DNA from: CAWKEY01 sp963696315
GTDB taxonomy: Bacteria; Pseudomonadota; Gammaproteobacteria; Methylococcales; Methylomonadaceae
Reading direction: 5' to 3'
DNA length: 64,000 nt
Assembly (NCBI GenBank): GCA_963696315.1
Contig: CAVOJU010000048.1
Location: 19,659 to 83,658 of the forward strand
Below are positions 10,983 through 22,775 of the stretch, in pieces; within the stretch, counting starts at the first letter, position 1, and each line of letters begins with the position of its first letter. Below the pieces are notes generated by a model. The model did no database searches and was not told where the DNA came from. It worked only from the letters and a program-made list of their open reading frames with translations. The position numbers and the translations under genes are program-made.

Positions 10983-12674
10983 TCACAATTCGTCAGGGAA
11001 ATATTTGATCACGCAGCGCAAGGGGTTAGGCGCCGCCTGTCCCAAGCCGCAGATGGAGGCATCAACCATGACCGATGATAATTCTTCCAGCAAACCGGTA
11101 TCCCAGGCTTTTTCCGACATCAACGTGGCCGCCTTGGCGGTGCCGACCCGGCACGGCGTGCATTGGCCGCAGGATTCTTCTTCAAAGAATTTCATCGCGT
11201 TGAGGGCCAAATCGCGGGCCTTGTCCTGCTGGGAGAACACCACCACAGCGGCCGAGCCGATGAAACAGCCGTATTGATTGAGGGTATCGAAGTCCATCGG
11301 AATGTCGCCCATCGATGCCGGCAGAATGCCGCCGGATGCGCCGCCCGGAAAATAGCCGTAGAACTCGTGACCTTCCTGCATGCCCTCGCAATATTCATCA
11401 ATCAGCTCGCGCATGGTGATGCCGGCGGGCGCCAGGTGCACACCCGGTTTGTTGACCCGTCCGGAAATGGAGAAAGAGCGCAAGCCCTTACGCCCATGCC
11501 GGCCATGCGAGGCAAACCATTCGGGGCCTTTTTCGACGATGTCCCTGACCCAATAACAGGTTTCCATATTGTGTTCCAGGGTTGGACGGCCAAACAGGCC
11601 GACTTCAGCCAGGAACGGCGGTCTCAGACGAGGCATGCCGCGTTTGCCCTCGATGGACTCGACCATGGCCGATTCCTCACCGCAGATATAGGCCCCGGCG
11701 CCGCGGCGTAAATGGATGGGCGGCAATTGATAAATGCCTGAAGGCGGGTTGTTTTGCAGATTGGCAATTTCTCTGGTCAGAATTTCGCGGCAGCCGGCAT
11801 ATTCATCACGCAGATACACATAGATTTCATCGCAGCCGACGGTTAATGCGGCAATCAGCATGCCCTCCAGAAAACGGTGCGGGTCTTTTTCCAGATAGTG
11901 GCGGTCTTTGAAGGTGCCGGGTTCGCCTTCGTCGATATTGACAGCCATAAGCCGCGGGCCCTTAAAACCTTTAACGATGCGCCATTTTCTGCCGGCCGGA
12001 AATCCCGCGCCGCCCAATCCGCGCAGACCGGAGCTTTCCATCTTCAGGATGATGCTTTCGGCAGTGATTTTATTTTCAAGCAGGTTTTTCAGGGTTTGAT
12101 AGCCGCCATTGGCCTTGTAGTGTTCAAGACTGAGATATTGGGTGATTTTGGCATTAATATCGTTGTTGCCGACGGCGCTGCTGACCGTTTCGACAGTCGC
12201 CTGATCGACTGGATTTTGACCGACAACGGCGACAGGGGCATGCTGGCAACGGCCCACGCAAGGCACTTTTTGAATTCTGACTTTATCACTCAAACCGCTT
12301 TCCAGGGCGTGGATTAAGTCTTCGGCGCCGGCCATGGAGCAGGATAGCGATTCGCAAACGCGGACGGTCAGTGCGGGCGGCGGCGTCTGGCCTTCCTTGA
12401 TGACGTCAAAATGATGGTAAAAAGAAGCGACTTCGTAGACTTCCGCAGTGGCAAGATTCATCTCGTGGGCAAGGGCAACGAGATGTTTGGAGGAGATGTG
12501 CTGGTAGTGATCCTGGATTTTATGCAAATGTTCGATCAACAAATCACTTTGGCGTGATTCATCGCCCAAGAGCTCGCGTACCTCTTCTAAGGAAACCAGA
12601 TCGACGACATGGCCTTTAGGTCCTTTGCGTTTCTTTTTGGTGATCTGTTCCGGGGATATCTTTATCACTGCCAC
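10983..12674 (-). CDS. fdsB: NAD-dependent formate dehydrogenase beta subunit, NuoE-NuoF fusion
   Basis: This is the diaphorase part of soluble formate dehydrogenase, transferring electrons from FdsA to NAD+ through FMN. Residues 1-~160 form a NuoE-like thioredoxin-fold [2Fe-2S] domain (CESLSCS and CVGRCQHAPV). The rest is NuoF-like, with the FMN/NAD glycine-rich GLRGLGGAGFPAGRKW and NIDEGEPGTFKDRH, and a C-terminal [4Fe-4S] site ESCGQCTPCRVGT. No separate gamma subunit gene is needed because of the fusion. The start is GTG at 12,674-12,672, supported by GGAGG about 8 bases upstream. A decayed LysR gene lies divergently upstream, where fds operons often carry their regulator. Confidence 0.93.
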   Translation of the reverse strand: MAVIKISPEQITKKKRKGPKGHVVDLVSLEEVRELLGDESRQSDLLIEHLHKIQDHYQHISSKHLVALAHEMNLATAEVYEVASFYHHFDVIKEGQTPPPALTVRVCESLSCSMAGAEDLIHALESGLSDKVRIQKVPCVGRCQHAPVAVVGQNPVDQATVETVSSAVGNNDINAKITQYLSLEHYKANGGYQTLKNLLENKITAESIILKMESSGLRGLGGAGFPAGRKWRIVKGFKGPRLMAVNIDEGEPGTFKDRHYLEKDPHRFLEGMLIAALTVGCDEIYVYLRDEYAGCREILTREIANLQNNPPSGIYQLPPIHLRRGAGAYICGEESAMVESIEGKRGMPRLRPPFLAEVGLFGRPTLEHNMETCYWVRDIVEKGPEWFASHGRHGRKGLRSFSISGRVNKPGVHLAPAGITMRELIDEYCEGMQEGHEFYGYFPGGASGGILPASMGDIPMDFDTLNQYGCFIGSAAVVVFSQQDKARDLALNAMKFFEEESCGQCTPCRVGTAKAATLMSEKAWDTGLLEELSSVMVDASICGLGQAAPNPLRCVIKYFPDEL

Positions 12675-12923
12675 ACGTACTTCCTCCAGGTAATTTAAGT
12701 ATTAGAGCCAAACAATTTGCTTTTGTCTCCAGGAGTTATTATTTTTCTTCATGCCACAGGCATACAGCAAAAATTTACCCACTTTAACGTAGCTGTCACA
12801 TAGGTTTCAAGTCATCATTTATTGGGGATGCCATCAAAAATGGTGATAGTATCAAACGCTACTAATTCTGCCGTTTCTAACCCTTCGCATTATAAATGAG
12901 TAAAGACCACATACGGTAGTGAC
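12675..12923. promoter_or_regulatory. Intergenic region upstream of fdsB
   Basis: This 250-base stretch separates fdsB (-) from the LysR remnant (+) and must hold the fds promoter. On the minus strand I see the ribosome site GGAGG and, further up, ttgaaa followed 17 bases later by ttaaag. That is only a weak sigma-70 match. No clear operator was found. Confidence 0.35.
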
Positions 12924-13290
12924 GTGAATACTAATCACCTGCTGACTTTTGCGGTGGTTGCTCGATGAAAGACCATTAACCTGGCCGCGCAAAACCAGCA
13001 CCTGGGGCAACCGGCTGTTTCCGGGCAGTTAAAATTATTGCAAAACAGGGTCGGGTGCAGGATTGCTGAAATATGCGCAAAAGTTGGATGAGGACCTGGC
13101 CAAGGCCATTCAATATGTCCGCTGCCTCAAGCAAGTCAATGCCGGTGCTGTACGTTTTGGCTCCACGGCAACCATCGCCAGCAATTTTTTGCCGCTGCAT
13201 GTGGCCTCCTTGCAGACCCTCTATCCCGGTGTTTAGGTGTTCATGAAGACCTGGGATACCGATTTGCATCCATCTCCGCTTTTTTCGAGC
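12924..13290 (+). pseudogene. LysR-family regulator, N-terminal fragment
   Basis: From a GTG at 12,924 the translation reads NHLLTFAVVAR, hits a stop, then continues in shifted frames as TINLAAQNQHLGQPAVSGQLKLLQ, a LysR helix-turn-helix. After further breaks, DEDLAKAIQYVRCLKQVNAG and FLPLHVASLQTLYPGV belong to the linker and first effector-binding lobe. It stops matching after the WDT-like segment at about 13,265. Divergent placement next to fdsB suggests it was the formate dehydrogenase regulator. It contains several stops and is certainly not functional. A complementary C-terminal fragment lies at 32,150-32,580. Confidence 0.7.
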
Positions 13291-13451
13291 TCGAACAACT
13301 CAAGCTGAAGCATCAGCTCAACCATTTCGCCCTCAGAGGCAAGCTTTACCTCAAAGCCTTGCAAGCCAGTTTCGCTGAACTGCAACGGCTCGGTGCGTAT
13401 CATCAGTTAATTGAATTCACGAATAATGAAAGGTGGCATAGCCACGCATAA
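13281..13451 (+). other. Unassigned open fragment
   Basis: A 56-codon open stretch without a clear start (FFELEQLKLKHQL ... LQRLGAYHQLIEFTNN) ends at TAA 13,449-13,451. It looks helical and charged, possibly the tail of a lost gene or element between the LysR remnant and the RTX gene. I do not recognise it. Confidence 0.25.
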
Positions 13452-13527
13452 TGATATGTCAACCCGATTTTTTACCGGGGTGACATAAACGCAATTAAGT
13501 CAAAATCAGAACCATTGATAATTCAAC

Positions 13528-16500
13528 TTAAACGATCATAAAATCTGCCGCAGTCAAGGCAGGAATTCCGGTGAGTGTTACGATTTCAACCTGTGCACCA
13601 GCACCATTAGCATCTGCATCATAATAGAGTTTGCCTACTGAGGTGTCATAAATCAGAAAATCGTTATTATCTCTAGCTTTCGCTCCTGCACCGGAAACAA
13701 AGTTGCCTAGCTGCTAGAGCCCCCATAGTTGTGAAATTGGTGAAAATAGCATTTTCCAACCAGATAGTGTCATCAACGACGCTGAAATCCGAGATGGTGT
13801 CTCGGTTAGTCGTTGCATTCAAAATGGTATCAAAAACGAAGTTGTCGGCGCCAATGCCACCTGTCAAAATATCGTTGCCCTCTTTACCATAGAGCGTGTC
13901 ATCACCGATTCCGCCCAGCAACTTGTCGGCCCCAGCCTTACCATCCAGGCTGTCATCTCCAGCGCCTCCGGCCAGTGTATTTGCTGCACTGTTGCCAGTG
14001 AGTACGTTATCGAGCGTATTACCGGTGCCGTTTACCGTTGTGCTGCCGGTCAATGTCAGGTTTTCAACATTAGCACCCAGCGTATAGGTGATACCGGTTT
14101 CGACGGTGTCCGTCCCTTCATTGAGATTTTCCGTGACGATATCGGTTGCGACATCGACGACAAAGGTATCATTACCTGTGCCGCCTTGCATCGTATCAAT
14201 ACCCCGCACCCCCACTAATCGGTCATTGCCTGCGCCGCCGATTAGGGTGTCGACCCCTGCACCACCCGACAAAGTATTCGCCGCAACATTGCCGATCAGG
14301 ATGTTATTGAGCGTATTGCCGGTACCGTTGATAGCAGTACTGCCTGTGAGGATCAGGTTTTCGACATTGGCGCCCAGGGTGAGTTTCACACTGGACTCTA
14401 CTGTATCGGTACCTTCGTTGGTGTTTTCGGTAATGACGTCAGTGGCTATATCGACAACGTAGGTGTCATCGCCTATTCCGCCCAGCATCTTATCGGCACC
14501 CGCTTTGCCGTCGAGCCGGTCATTACCCGCACCACCCCTCAGTCTATTCACGGCGCTATTGCCGGTGAGGACGTTATCCTGAGTGTTCCCGGTGCCATTG
14601 ATCGAAGCAGTGCCGGTCAACAAAAGGTTCTCAACGTTGGCTGCGAGTGTAAGCGTTTTGGATGATTCAATGGTGTCGATACCTTCATTAAGATTTTCGG
14701 TGACGATGTCGGTGGCGACATCAACGAGATAAGTGTCATCACCCGTTCCGCCTGCCATTGTGTCACTGCCGACGCCGCCGTCAAGACGGTCATTACCTGC
14801 ATTGCCGTTGAGTACATCGTTGCCAGCCAGGCCATTCAGAATGTCGTTGCCGGTGCCGCCATTCAGCGTGTCTGCACCGGATGTGCCATTGAGTGTCAGG
14901 TTCTGCACGCTGACAGCGATATCAAAGATGTCCGATGCTGTCAGGTTACCGGTATCTTTCGCTGTTACTTGCACACTAATCGTGCCGAGTGTGCTCGGCG
15001 TGCCGCTGAAGGTGCCCGTTTCGGCGTTGAAGCTGAGCCATGACGGTAGGGCACTACCGTCGGCCAGCGTAGCGCTGTAGCTGAGGTAGCTATGTGTGTT
15101 GCCTGCGTCCGGGTCAGTAAATGCGGTGGAAGGCAGGGTGTAGTTGAAGTCCCCGCCTTGTGTCGCAACCTGATCCAGTAGTGCCGTCGTCAACACGGGC
15201 GCAAGATTGAGCAGCTTGGCCTTAACCGTTGCTACATCCCAAGTGATGGCATCATAAAAATTGATCTGCTCAATTGTGTAGGCGTTGGCACCCTCGTTGT
15301 CCATGTATTGCTGAATAGTGAGTGTATCTGAACTACCGTTGATAGTGAGCACCAGATCATTATCCAAACGGCTGACCTGAACTTCAGATGACGCTACGGT
15401 AGCGTCGAATTGCACTGTGTCGATCTTGCCAACGGTAGTGTCGTAACTGTTAATCGTGTCCTGGCCTGACCCCTTACCAAAAACATAGGTGTCATTACCC
15501 GTATCACCGACCATCTTGTCGTTGCCTGCTCCGCCATTGAGCTGGTCATTGCCTGAGCCGCCGATCAAGGTATTGTCTCCGTTATTGCCGGTGAGATTGT
15601 TGGAGAGTGCATTCCCGTTGCCGTTGATGGAAGCAGTGCCAGTGAGAACAAGGTGCTCAACATTATCGGGTAGCGTGAAACTCACACTGGCTTCAACCCA
15701 GTCATAATCCCCGCCGTTGACGCTACCCAACTATCATAGAGCTTGTAATAGTTGGAAATGTTTTCAACAATCTGGTCGCCTACATCGTCAACTATGTAAT
15801 GATCATACCCCAATCCCCCAACATTTGATCAGCGCCCGTGCCGCCATCCAGCACATCGTCTCCACGCCTCCATATAAACTGTCATTACCTGCCATCTCCG
15901 AATAGGCGGCCACGGTTTGTTCCGGATTGGATCGAGTAACATAACATTATCCAACATATCTCCACTTAGCGCCGCGTTATTGGCATAAGCCACTCAATGA
16001 AAATGATTCAATGTTCATCCATGCCTAGATCAGCAATGCGAATTTCACGTCCCGCGCCGACTGTCCAGAACGTTACAAGGTCATTGCCTTCGCCCGCGGC
16101 TTCGACGGCGCGATCATTCAATCCAAGCACATAGGTATCGTTCCCTACGCCCCCCGTCAGTGTGTTCGCCGCCGAACTTTGGGAACTGTCCAGTACGTTG
16201 TCATTGGCATTACCTGTTCCGCTGATCGCGCTGCTCCCTAGCAAAACCAGGCGGTTAGTCACGCTATCTACGATGGGCAGGTTATTGGCCGCATAGCGCA
16301 GCGGTTCCGGCAGGAAATAATCGATATAACTCCTGATCTCGTAGGCGGTTCCTCCCATAATCTTGTCGCCTGGATTGTCGATATAAACGATAGGCGTATC
16401 TCCGCCTTTGATGATCATGGTATCTGCACCACCGCGACCATCCAAGACGTCGCCTCGTACGCCAAAGCCTCCACTGGTCAGGATGTTGTCCAGATCATTG

Positions 16501-19500
16501 CCAATAGCCGATACGTTGTAAATATAATGAGACCAGGTTCCATCATATAAGCTCAAGTTTTCTACATTATCAGGCAAAACTCCGCCATATATAGTCACCC
16601 ATGTATCGATGCCTTCGTTCGCAACTTCAATTATCTGATCCACATCTATGTAAGTGTCATTACCTTGCCCTCCATAGGCAATGTCGTACCCGCCATTCCC
16701 GGTGAGAACATTGTCGCCACTATTGCCCTGCAGAATGTTATCCAGAGCATTGCCTGTGCCGTTAATGTTAAGAAAACCCGTCAGCGTAAGGTTTTCAACA
16801 TTATTGGGCAGTGTATAAGTTCTGGATGCGAGCACCGTATCCGTTCCAGCATTGACTGATTCGGTAATCGTGTCCAGTTCATGATCAACGATAAACGTGT
16901 CATCTGCCTGGGTGCCTATCATGCTATTCTGGGTGTCGACTTGGATATGCGCATCGATATCCGACTTGGTCCATACTGCTCCGGCCCCGCCATCAAACTC
17001 GATACGTTCTATTGAATAGTCTCCTGGAGAATAATAACCACCCAACTGAATTTGTGTATTTGAGCCATCAATCACGAGCACTAAGACCGGATTCGTATTC
17101 ATAATCATACGATATAAAGTAACGTGCTCGGGCAGTACGCCTGCGCCCAATCTCAACACATCCATGCTGGGGCCGCTGGCATTCGGTGCTTCCCCGATTT
17201 GGTCAAAACCATCCCCACGGCCAAACAGATAAATGTCATTGCCCGCACCGCCAGACATGGTGTCATTACCTTCCCCGCCCTGCAAGGTATCATTGCCCAA
17301 CCCGCCTTGTAGGGTGTCGTTGCCTTGGTGACCGCTGAGCGTATCGTTGCCGGCTCCGCCATTGAGCGTATCTGCACCCGCACCGCCATACAGCCGCCCG
17401 CCGGTATTGCCCAATTGCAGATTAATGGCAGTGGTGAGCGTGTTGCCGATCTGGTTTTCCAGATCGATCTGTGTGCCGTTGTCAAATTGAAGATTAAAAT
17501 GACTACCGAAAAAAACGTTCTGGAGATTTAGGGTTTCGCCGGTATCCAGCTTGACCGCCAGATTTTTAGTCCCCGACAGAGTCAGTGCTTGTGTTGCTGC
17601 CAGACCGCCCGCGCTTGCAAGCACAATAGTATCGTTGCCTTCGTTGTCATTGATGGTATTCAGCGAGCTGACATCCAGGTAAATATCGTCTCCCGAGCCC
17701 CCGGCTAAATAATCCGCATCTAAGCCGCCGATGAGTGTGTCGTTGCCGTCTTCGCCAAATAACCTATCATTGCCGCTTCCGCCGTCCAGTAAGTCCGAAC
17801 CGCCGCCGCCTTGCAATTCGTCATTTCCATCATCGCCGTAGATGATGTCAGCGCCATGGGCTGAACTATTGATATGTGATCCATCGCCCACCAGAAAATC
17901 GTTGCCGCTACCGCCGTGAATCGCATCGCTGCCGCCGTCACCAAAAATAGTATCATTGCCGGACCGCCATCAAGGTAATCGTCGCCCTGATAAGCAGCGG
18001 CAACATATTCAGTGCCCGCGTCCCCTTCCAGGTAATCGTCGCCATCGCCACCGTAAATGAAATCGGCGCCGCCTTGTCCCCAGATCGTGTCGTTACCTCC
18101 CTTGCCGTCGATGTAGTCCGTTCCGTGATAATCCGCAGGAACGCTTAAACCTCTCAGATCATCGCCTTCAATGATATCGTCGGTATTCCCACCCAGGATC
18201 ACGTCGTTGCCGCCGTTACCTCTTGCGGCTTGCTGAGTCGATCCAGAACCTAGATCGATGTAATCGTTACCATGTTGACTCAAACTGCTGGCATCCATGT
18301 CCCCGTTAATGCCGTCGTCGTCTTCACCCCCATAGAGGATGTCGTTACCGGCGCCACCGCCCAGAGAGTCCATGCCACTCTCGCCATAGACAATGTCGTC
18401 TCCCCGGCCGGCGATGATCCAATCGCCGCCGCTGCCGCCGTAGATCCGATCCCGGCCGCCAATACCCGTGTCCAGGAGTCCTGTCACCGGACCAAGGCCT
18501 ATACCATTACCCCAGCCGGGCGATGTTTCATCAGCCGCCTGATAGGCCTGGGCCAAGCCTCGGACCGTCCAGTTGTTGCCAGGTGTCTGGAAACTGGCAT
18601 CGCCGAAGATGAAATCGTGACCAGCTCCGCCTACCATCAGGTCGTCGCCTTCGCCGCCCATCAGCGCGTCGCTCTGCGCGCTGCCGATCAGGATGTCGTT
18701 CCCCATTCCGGCCGACAGGAAGTCACCATAGCTGCCATCCGCCGTAGCGCCACCGAAATTGTGAAAATCGATACCGGCGAGATTCATCGGATCACCACCG
18801 TGCAATTGGTCGTTGCCGGTTCCGCCCGTCAGATTGTCGCGGCCGCCGCCGCCTTCCAGCTGATCGTCATCTTCCTTGCCGTCGAGAATGTCCGTACCCA
18901 ATAAACCGGCGATGCGGTCGCTACCAGCGCTGCCGTACAGGGTGTCGGCCCGGCCTGGCTCGGCCACGTTGGGATCGGTGATGATGTTGCCCAAGGCATC
19001 GGTCTGCGTCTGCACGCCGGGTTGTTGGGCATCGAAATCTTTTGGTGCCAGGTCGCCGGGTATCTCTTGGGCCGGCGTCAAACCAGGAAGCATGATGACG
19101 TTCTGTAAATGAATGCCGAAATCACCGTTTTGCCAATCGTTACCAAGAATGATTTCCGAACCGTCAGCGGTAACCAATCGCCAAGGCGAGTGGTGCGTCA
19201 ACGTCAAAACGCTGCCGTCCGCCATGGTTTGCGTCCAGACGCCGCTGCCTGGCGCGGTTTCGACGAAGGCGCCTGCCGCAAACAGATTTTGAGGACTGCC
19301 GTTGTTGATGATGATCAGGCCTTGCTTATCCTCATCGATAATCGTGTCGGTGCCGTCGCCGGTATTCCAGATGTATCTGTCTAAACCTATGCCGCCAACC
19401 AGAATGTCGTTGCCTTTGCCGCCTTCGAGGGTGTCGTCACCGTCTTCGCCGATTAAAATATCGTTGGAGATTATTTCGTTGCCGGACACTTCATTTTGCC

Positions 19501-20524
19501 GAGCGTTGAGAATGCCGTTATGACTGGGATTAAGTTGTTCTCCCGCATTGTTTCGATTGGGGTCGATGTAGATGGAGGTGGAAAGATAACCGGACAGGTC
19601 TTTACCGGCAAGACTGGGGTAATTGTCTTGAAAATCGGCAATTATCGCATCGCGGGCAGGGTTAAGAGCTTGCAACAGAGTGTCTACTTGGTCAATTCCT
19701 GTTAGCTCATAATTGACATTAGCTGCGGCAATCCGGCTTCCAAAATTTGATTCGTATGCCAGGATTGTGTCACGGTGCAGTTGCAGCATCCGATATACCT
19801 GCTTGGCTTCATCTGGAGTCACATTGGCAGAATCATTGTAGAGGCCGAACATCTCGGCTTCAGCAAAGCGGCGCATTGCGCCATCTGTGCCGTTATTGCT
19901 CGATTGATAACGGATTTGGTACCACACTTCAGCACGGTTGCCTTCGATCAGTGCCTGCGACATATTGCTCAGGCCACCTAATTTATTTATGAAATAGCCG
20001 CCGTAACCAACGGCGCCGGGCAGTTGATACCACATGGACATTAATGCCGCGCGTTCGCGGGAGTCGGGAAGGTCAATACCGTTGCGCTGTAAAAATCCCT
20101 CAAACGACTCTTTCATAATTGAACCATCAGGATTAGTCGGCCTATCTCGATGCTGTATTGCAATCGCCAGCAACGCGCTTGCAACGTCCTCAGTTTCCAG
20201 ATCGACCAAACCTGCAATGGTCGCCTGTTGTGCCGCAGTGGCATGCCCCGCAGTTACCTTGGCTAGCTCAAGTCTCAGCGTGGTTTCATTCGTAATTGTC
20301 GCCCCCGCTGCTTTTAGGTCATCAATACTTTGCTTTGCGCCATTCGCAACAAAGTCATAGCCATAACCGATCGCCAGATTTTGCTTCCCATCAATGTGCG
20401 GGTGAAGGCCGGATGTGTTGGTTCCCATAGCCAGCGGTGCGTTTTCCGCGATCTTCAACAGGAACGTCACGTCATTTCTATACGAGCCTTTTAGAAAATT
20501 GGTATTGAAGGTAGTGAGTAACAT
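13528..20524 (-). CDS. Giant RTX calcium-binding protein with N-terminal lysozyme-like (GH24-type) domain; frameshifted
   Basis: One reading of ~2,330 residues runs from ATG 20,524 to TAA 13,528, with frame breaks near 17,960, several between 15,730 and 16,005, and one near 13,712. Residues 1-~250 form a phage-lysozyme-like domain: Glu27, Asp45, NLAIGYGYDF, and the closing RRFAEAEMFGL typical of GH24 ends. Then come many RTX nonapeptides (GGxGxDxUx), a mixed region with a dystroglycan/cadherin-like Ig domain (ALPSWLSFNAETGTFSGTP), further RTX blocks, and repeats of the form VENLTLTGSTxVNGTGNTLDN. The last residues (IPALTAADFMIV) are a typical C-terminal end of type I secreted RTX proteins. 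It is probably exported by an ABC transporter that is not in this window. The start is supported by AAAGGGGAA, two bases after the preceding stop. The target could be peptidoglycan, but this is inferred. Confidence 0.75.
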
Positions 20525-21509
20525 GATTATTCCCCTTTGGATGGTTGATGTACTTCAGTCATGCGAAAACGGCATATGGTCTCAAATTCTAATGGCGGTT
20601 GATTACGTCCTTTTCTGAAGCTTGATCCCTTGATGTATTTCAATATGTCCATATAGTCTTTATATATGTGATTCGGCTTAAAGCCGTCATATGGTGATTC
20701 ATAGCGAGCGCCGCTCAGGTAGGTAACGCCATCCAGAATAAAAGGGCGAAGCGAACGCCATGTATCAACACCAACGCTCAAGGTTTCTCCCATACCGTCT
20801 ACTTCTCTGAAACTTTGCACATCCCTGACTTTAACAACTGATTCACCCACTAGGTCCTTCAAATCTACTGTGCCAGCAGGATAGACGGAAAATGAATCGA
20901 TACCGTAGACCATACCTTCAAAAAATCCACCCTGAATCACCGTGTCCATCTTGCCATCGTTATCAATATCAAAATCCGCGACTAACAAGGGGTTTATTAT
21001 TGTCCCCGTAATTACAACTTCACCACCGCTCTTAGTGTCTGTCGTCTGATATTTGTATCTTCCCTCACGCCACTTAATGACCTCAAATTCAGGACTGCTG
21101 GGAAATAGGGCTCGATCCATCAACCCCATTAAATCAGCATTAAATTCAACCCCGGGCAATCTGGTGGACACGTTTTTTTTGCGCTCATCATTCCAATCAT
21201 CAGGAGGAGAAGCCCAAGGAGTACGAAAATATTTCTTATAAACCTTCTCCATATGACGACACACCTTGTCGTCCTTGCTCATTTCTAATTTGTAGCGGTA
21301 GGCAGAGCCGAACGATGTCAGCGCGATTGCATTGCCATTAGTCAAAAAGGTAAGAGTCAACACAAAAAATAAAACGATAAGCACTTTCATAACGCTAACC
21401 TCCATTCAGCATCATTTGCCGATTCACATTTTTTCGCTCAAATGAAACGGCACATAGCGCGTCGTTCCAGTTCATCAATCTCACTTCCCCTTTCCCTTCC
21501 AGTAGTGTG
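18203..21509. repeat. Tandem cassette repeat, unit A (3.3 kb)
   Basis: This unit holds the RTX middle region, the lysozyme-like N-terminus, candidate immunity gene 1 and the tail of the next module. It is near-identical in most of its length to unit B (21,510-25,941) once the insertion sequence is removed (3,307 versus about 3,291 bases). Both units begin at tcgttgccgccgttacc or its degenerate counterpart. Confidence 0.75.
20527..21390 (-). CDS. Predicted exported protein of unknown family; candidate immunity protein 1
   Basis: The protein is ~287 residues. Its start is MKVLIVLFFVL at 21,390, with GGAGG seven bases upstream; an upstream in-frame ATG at 21,405 overlaps that ribosome site. It has an N-terminal signal peptide (hydrophobic core, then NGNAIA). 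The middle holds LLVADFDIDNDGKMD, which carries a DxDxDG calcium-binding loop as in EF-hand or FG-GAP proteins. I do not recognise the family. Its stop is two bases before the start of the full-length RTX-lysozyme, so the two are translationally coupled. A close paralogue precedes the second RTX module. The pairing suggests a periplasmic protector or partner of the lysozyme domain. Confidence 0.7.
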   Translation of the reverse strand: MKVLIVLFFVLTLTFLTNGNAIALTSFGSAYRYKLEMSKDDKVCRHMEKVYKKYFRTPWASPPDDWNDERKKNVSTRLPGVEFNADLMGLMDRALFPSSPEFEVIKWREGRYKYQTTDTKSGGEVVITGTIINPLLVADFDIDNDGKMDTVIQGGFFEGMVYGIDSFSVYPAGTVDLKDLVGESVVKVRDVQSFREVDGMGETLSVGVDTWRSLRPFILDGVTYLSGARYESPYDGFKPNHIYKDYMDILKYIKGSSFRKGRNQPPLEFETICRFRMTEVHQPSKGE

Positions 21510-22775
21510 TCGTTGCCGCCGTTACCTCTTGCGGCTTGCTGAGTCGATCCAGAACCTAGATCGATGTAATCGTTACCATGTTGACTCAAACTGCTGGCAT
21601 CCATGTCCCCGTTAATGCCGTCGTCGTCTTCACCCCCATAGAGGATGTCGTTACCGGCGCCACCGCCCAGAGAGTCCATGCCACTCTCGCCATAGACAAT
21701 GTCGTCTCCCCGGTCGGCGATGATCCAATCGCCGCCGCTGCCGCCGTAGATCCGATCCCGGTCGCCAATACCCGTGTCCAGGAGTCCTGTCACCGGACCA
21801 AGGCCTATACCATTACCCCAGCCGGGCGATGTTTCATCAGCCGCCTGATAGGCCTGGGCCAAGCCTCGGACCGTCCAGTTGTTGCCAGGTGTCTGGAAAC
21901 TGGCATCGCCGAAGATGAAATCGTGACCAGCTCCGCCTACCATCAGGTCGTCGCCTTCGCCGCCCATCAGCGCGTCGCTCTGCGCGCTGCCGATCAGGAT
22001 GTCGTTCCCCATTCCGGCCGACAGGAAGTCACCATAGCTGCCATCCGCCGTAGCGCCACCGAAATTGTGAAAATCGATACCAGCGAGATTCACCGGATCA
22101 CCACCGTGCAATAGGTCGTTGCCAGCCCCGCCCGTCAGATTGTCGCGGCCGCCGCCCCCTTCCAGCTGATCGTCATCTTCCTTGCCGTCGAGAATGTCCA
22201 TACCCAACAAACCGGCGATGCGGTCGCTACCAGCGCTGCCGTACAGGGTGTCGGCCCGGCCTGGCTCGGCCACGTTGGGATCGGTGATGATGTTGCCCAA
22301 GGCATCGGTCTGCGTCTGCACGCCGGGTTGTTGGGCATCGAAATCTTTTGGTGCCAGGTCGCCGGGTATCTCTTGGGCCGGCGTCAAACCAGGAAGCATG
22401 ATGACGTTCTGTAAATGAATGCCGAAATCACCGTCTTGCCAATCGTTACCAAGAATGATTTCTGAACCGTCAGCGGTAACCAATCGCCAAGGCGAGTGGT
22501 GCGTCAACGTCAAAACGCTGCCGTCCGCCATGGTTTGCGTCCAGACGCCGCTGCCTGGCGCGGTTTCGACGAAGGCGCCTGCCGCAAACAGATTTTGAGG
22601 ACTGCCGTTGTTGATGAATATTTTTAAAAAAAAACATCGATAATCGTGTCGGTGCCGTCGCCGGTATTCCAGATGTATCTGTCTAAACCTATGCCGCCAA
22701 CCAGAATGTCGTTGCCTTTGCCGCCTTCGAGGGTGTCGTCACCGTCTTCGCCGATTAAAATATCGTTGGAGATTA

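Noticed and set aside
13813..15080. Regularly spaced repeats that could suggest a CRISPR or satellite array
   Set aside because: The periodicity is the RTX nonapeptide and the ~115-residue VENLTLTG repeat of a protein; there are no constant repeats with unique spacers.
16665..20360. Many long open frames on the plus strand opposite the RTX genes, rich in Pro, Ser and Val
   Set aside because: They mirror the glycine/aspartate repeats of the minus-strand RTX coding sequence and have no starts, motifs or homology of their own.
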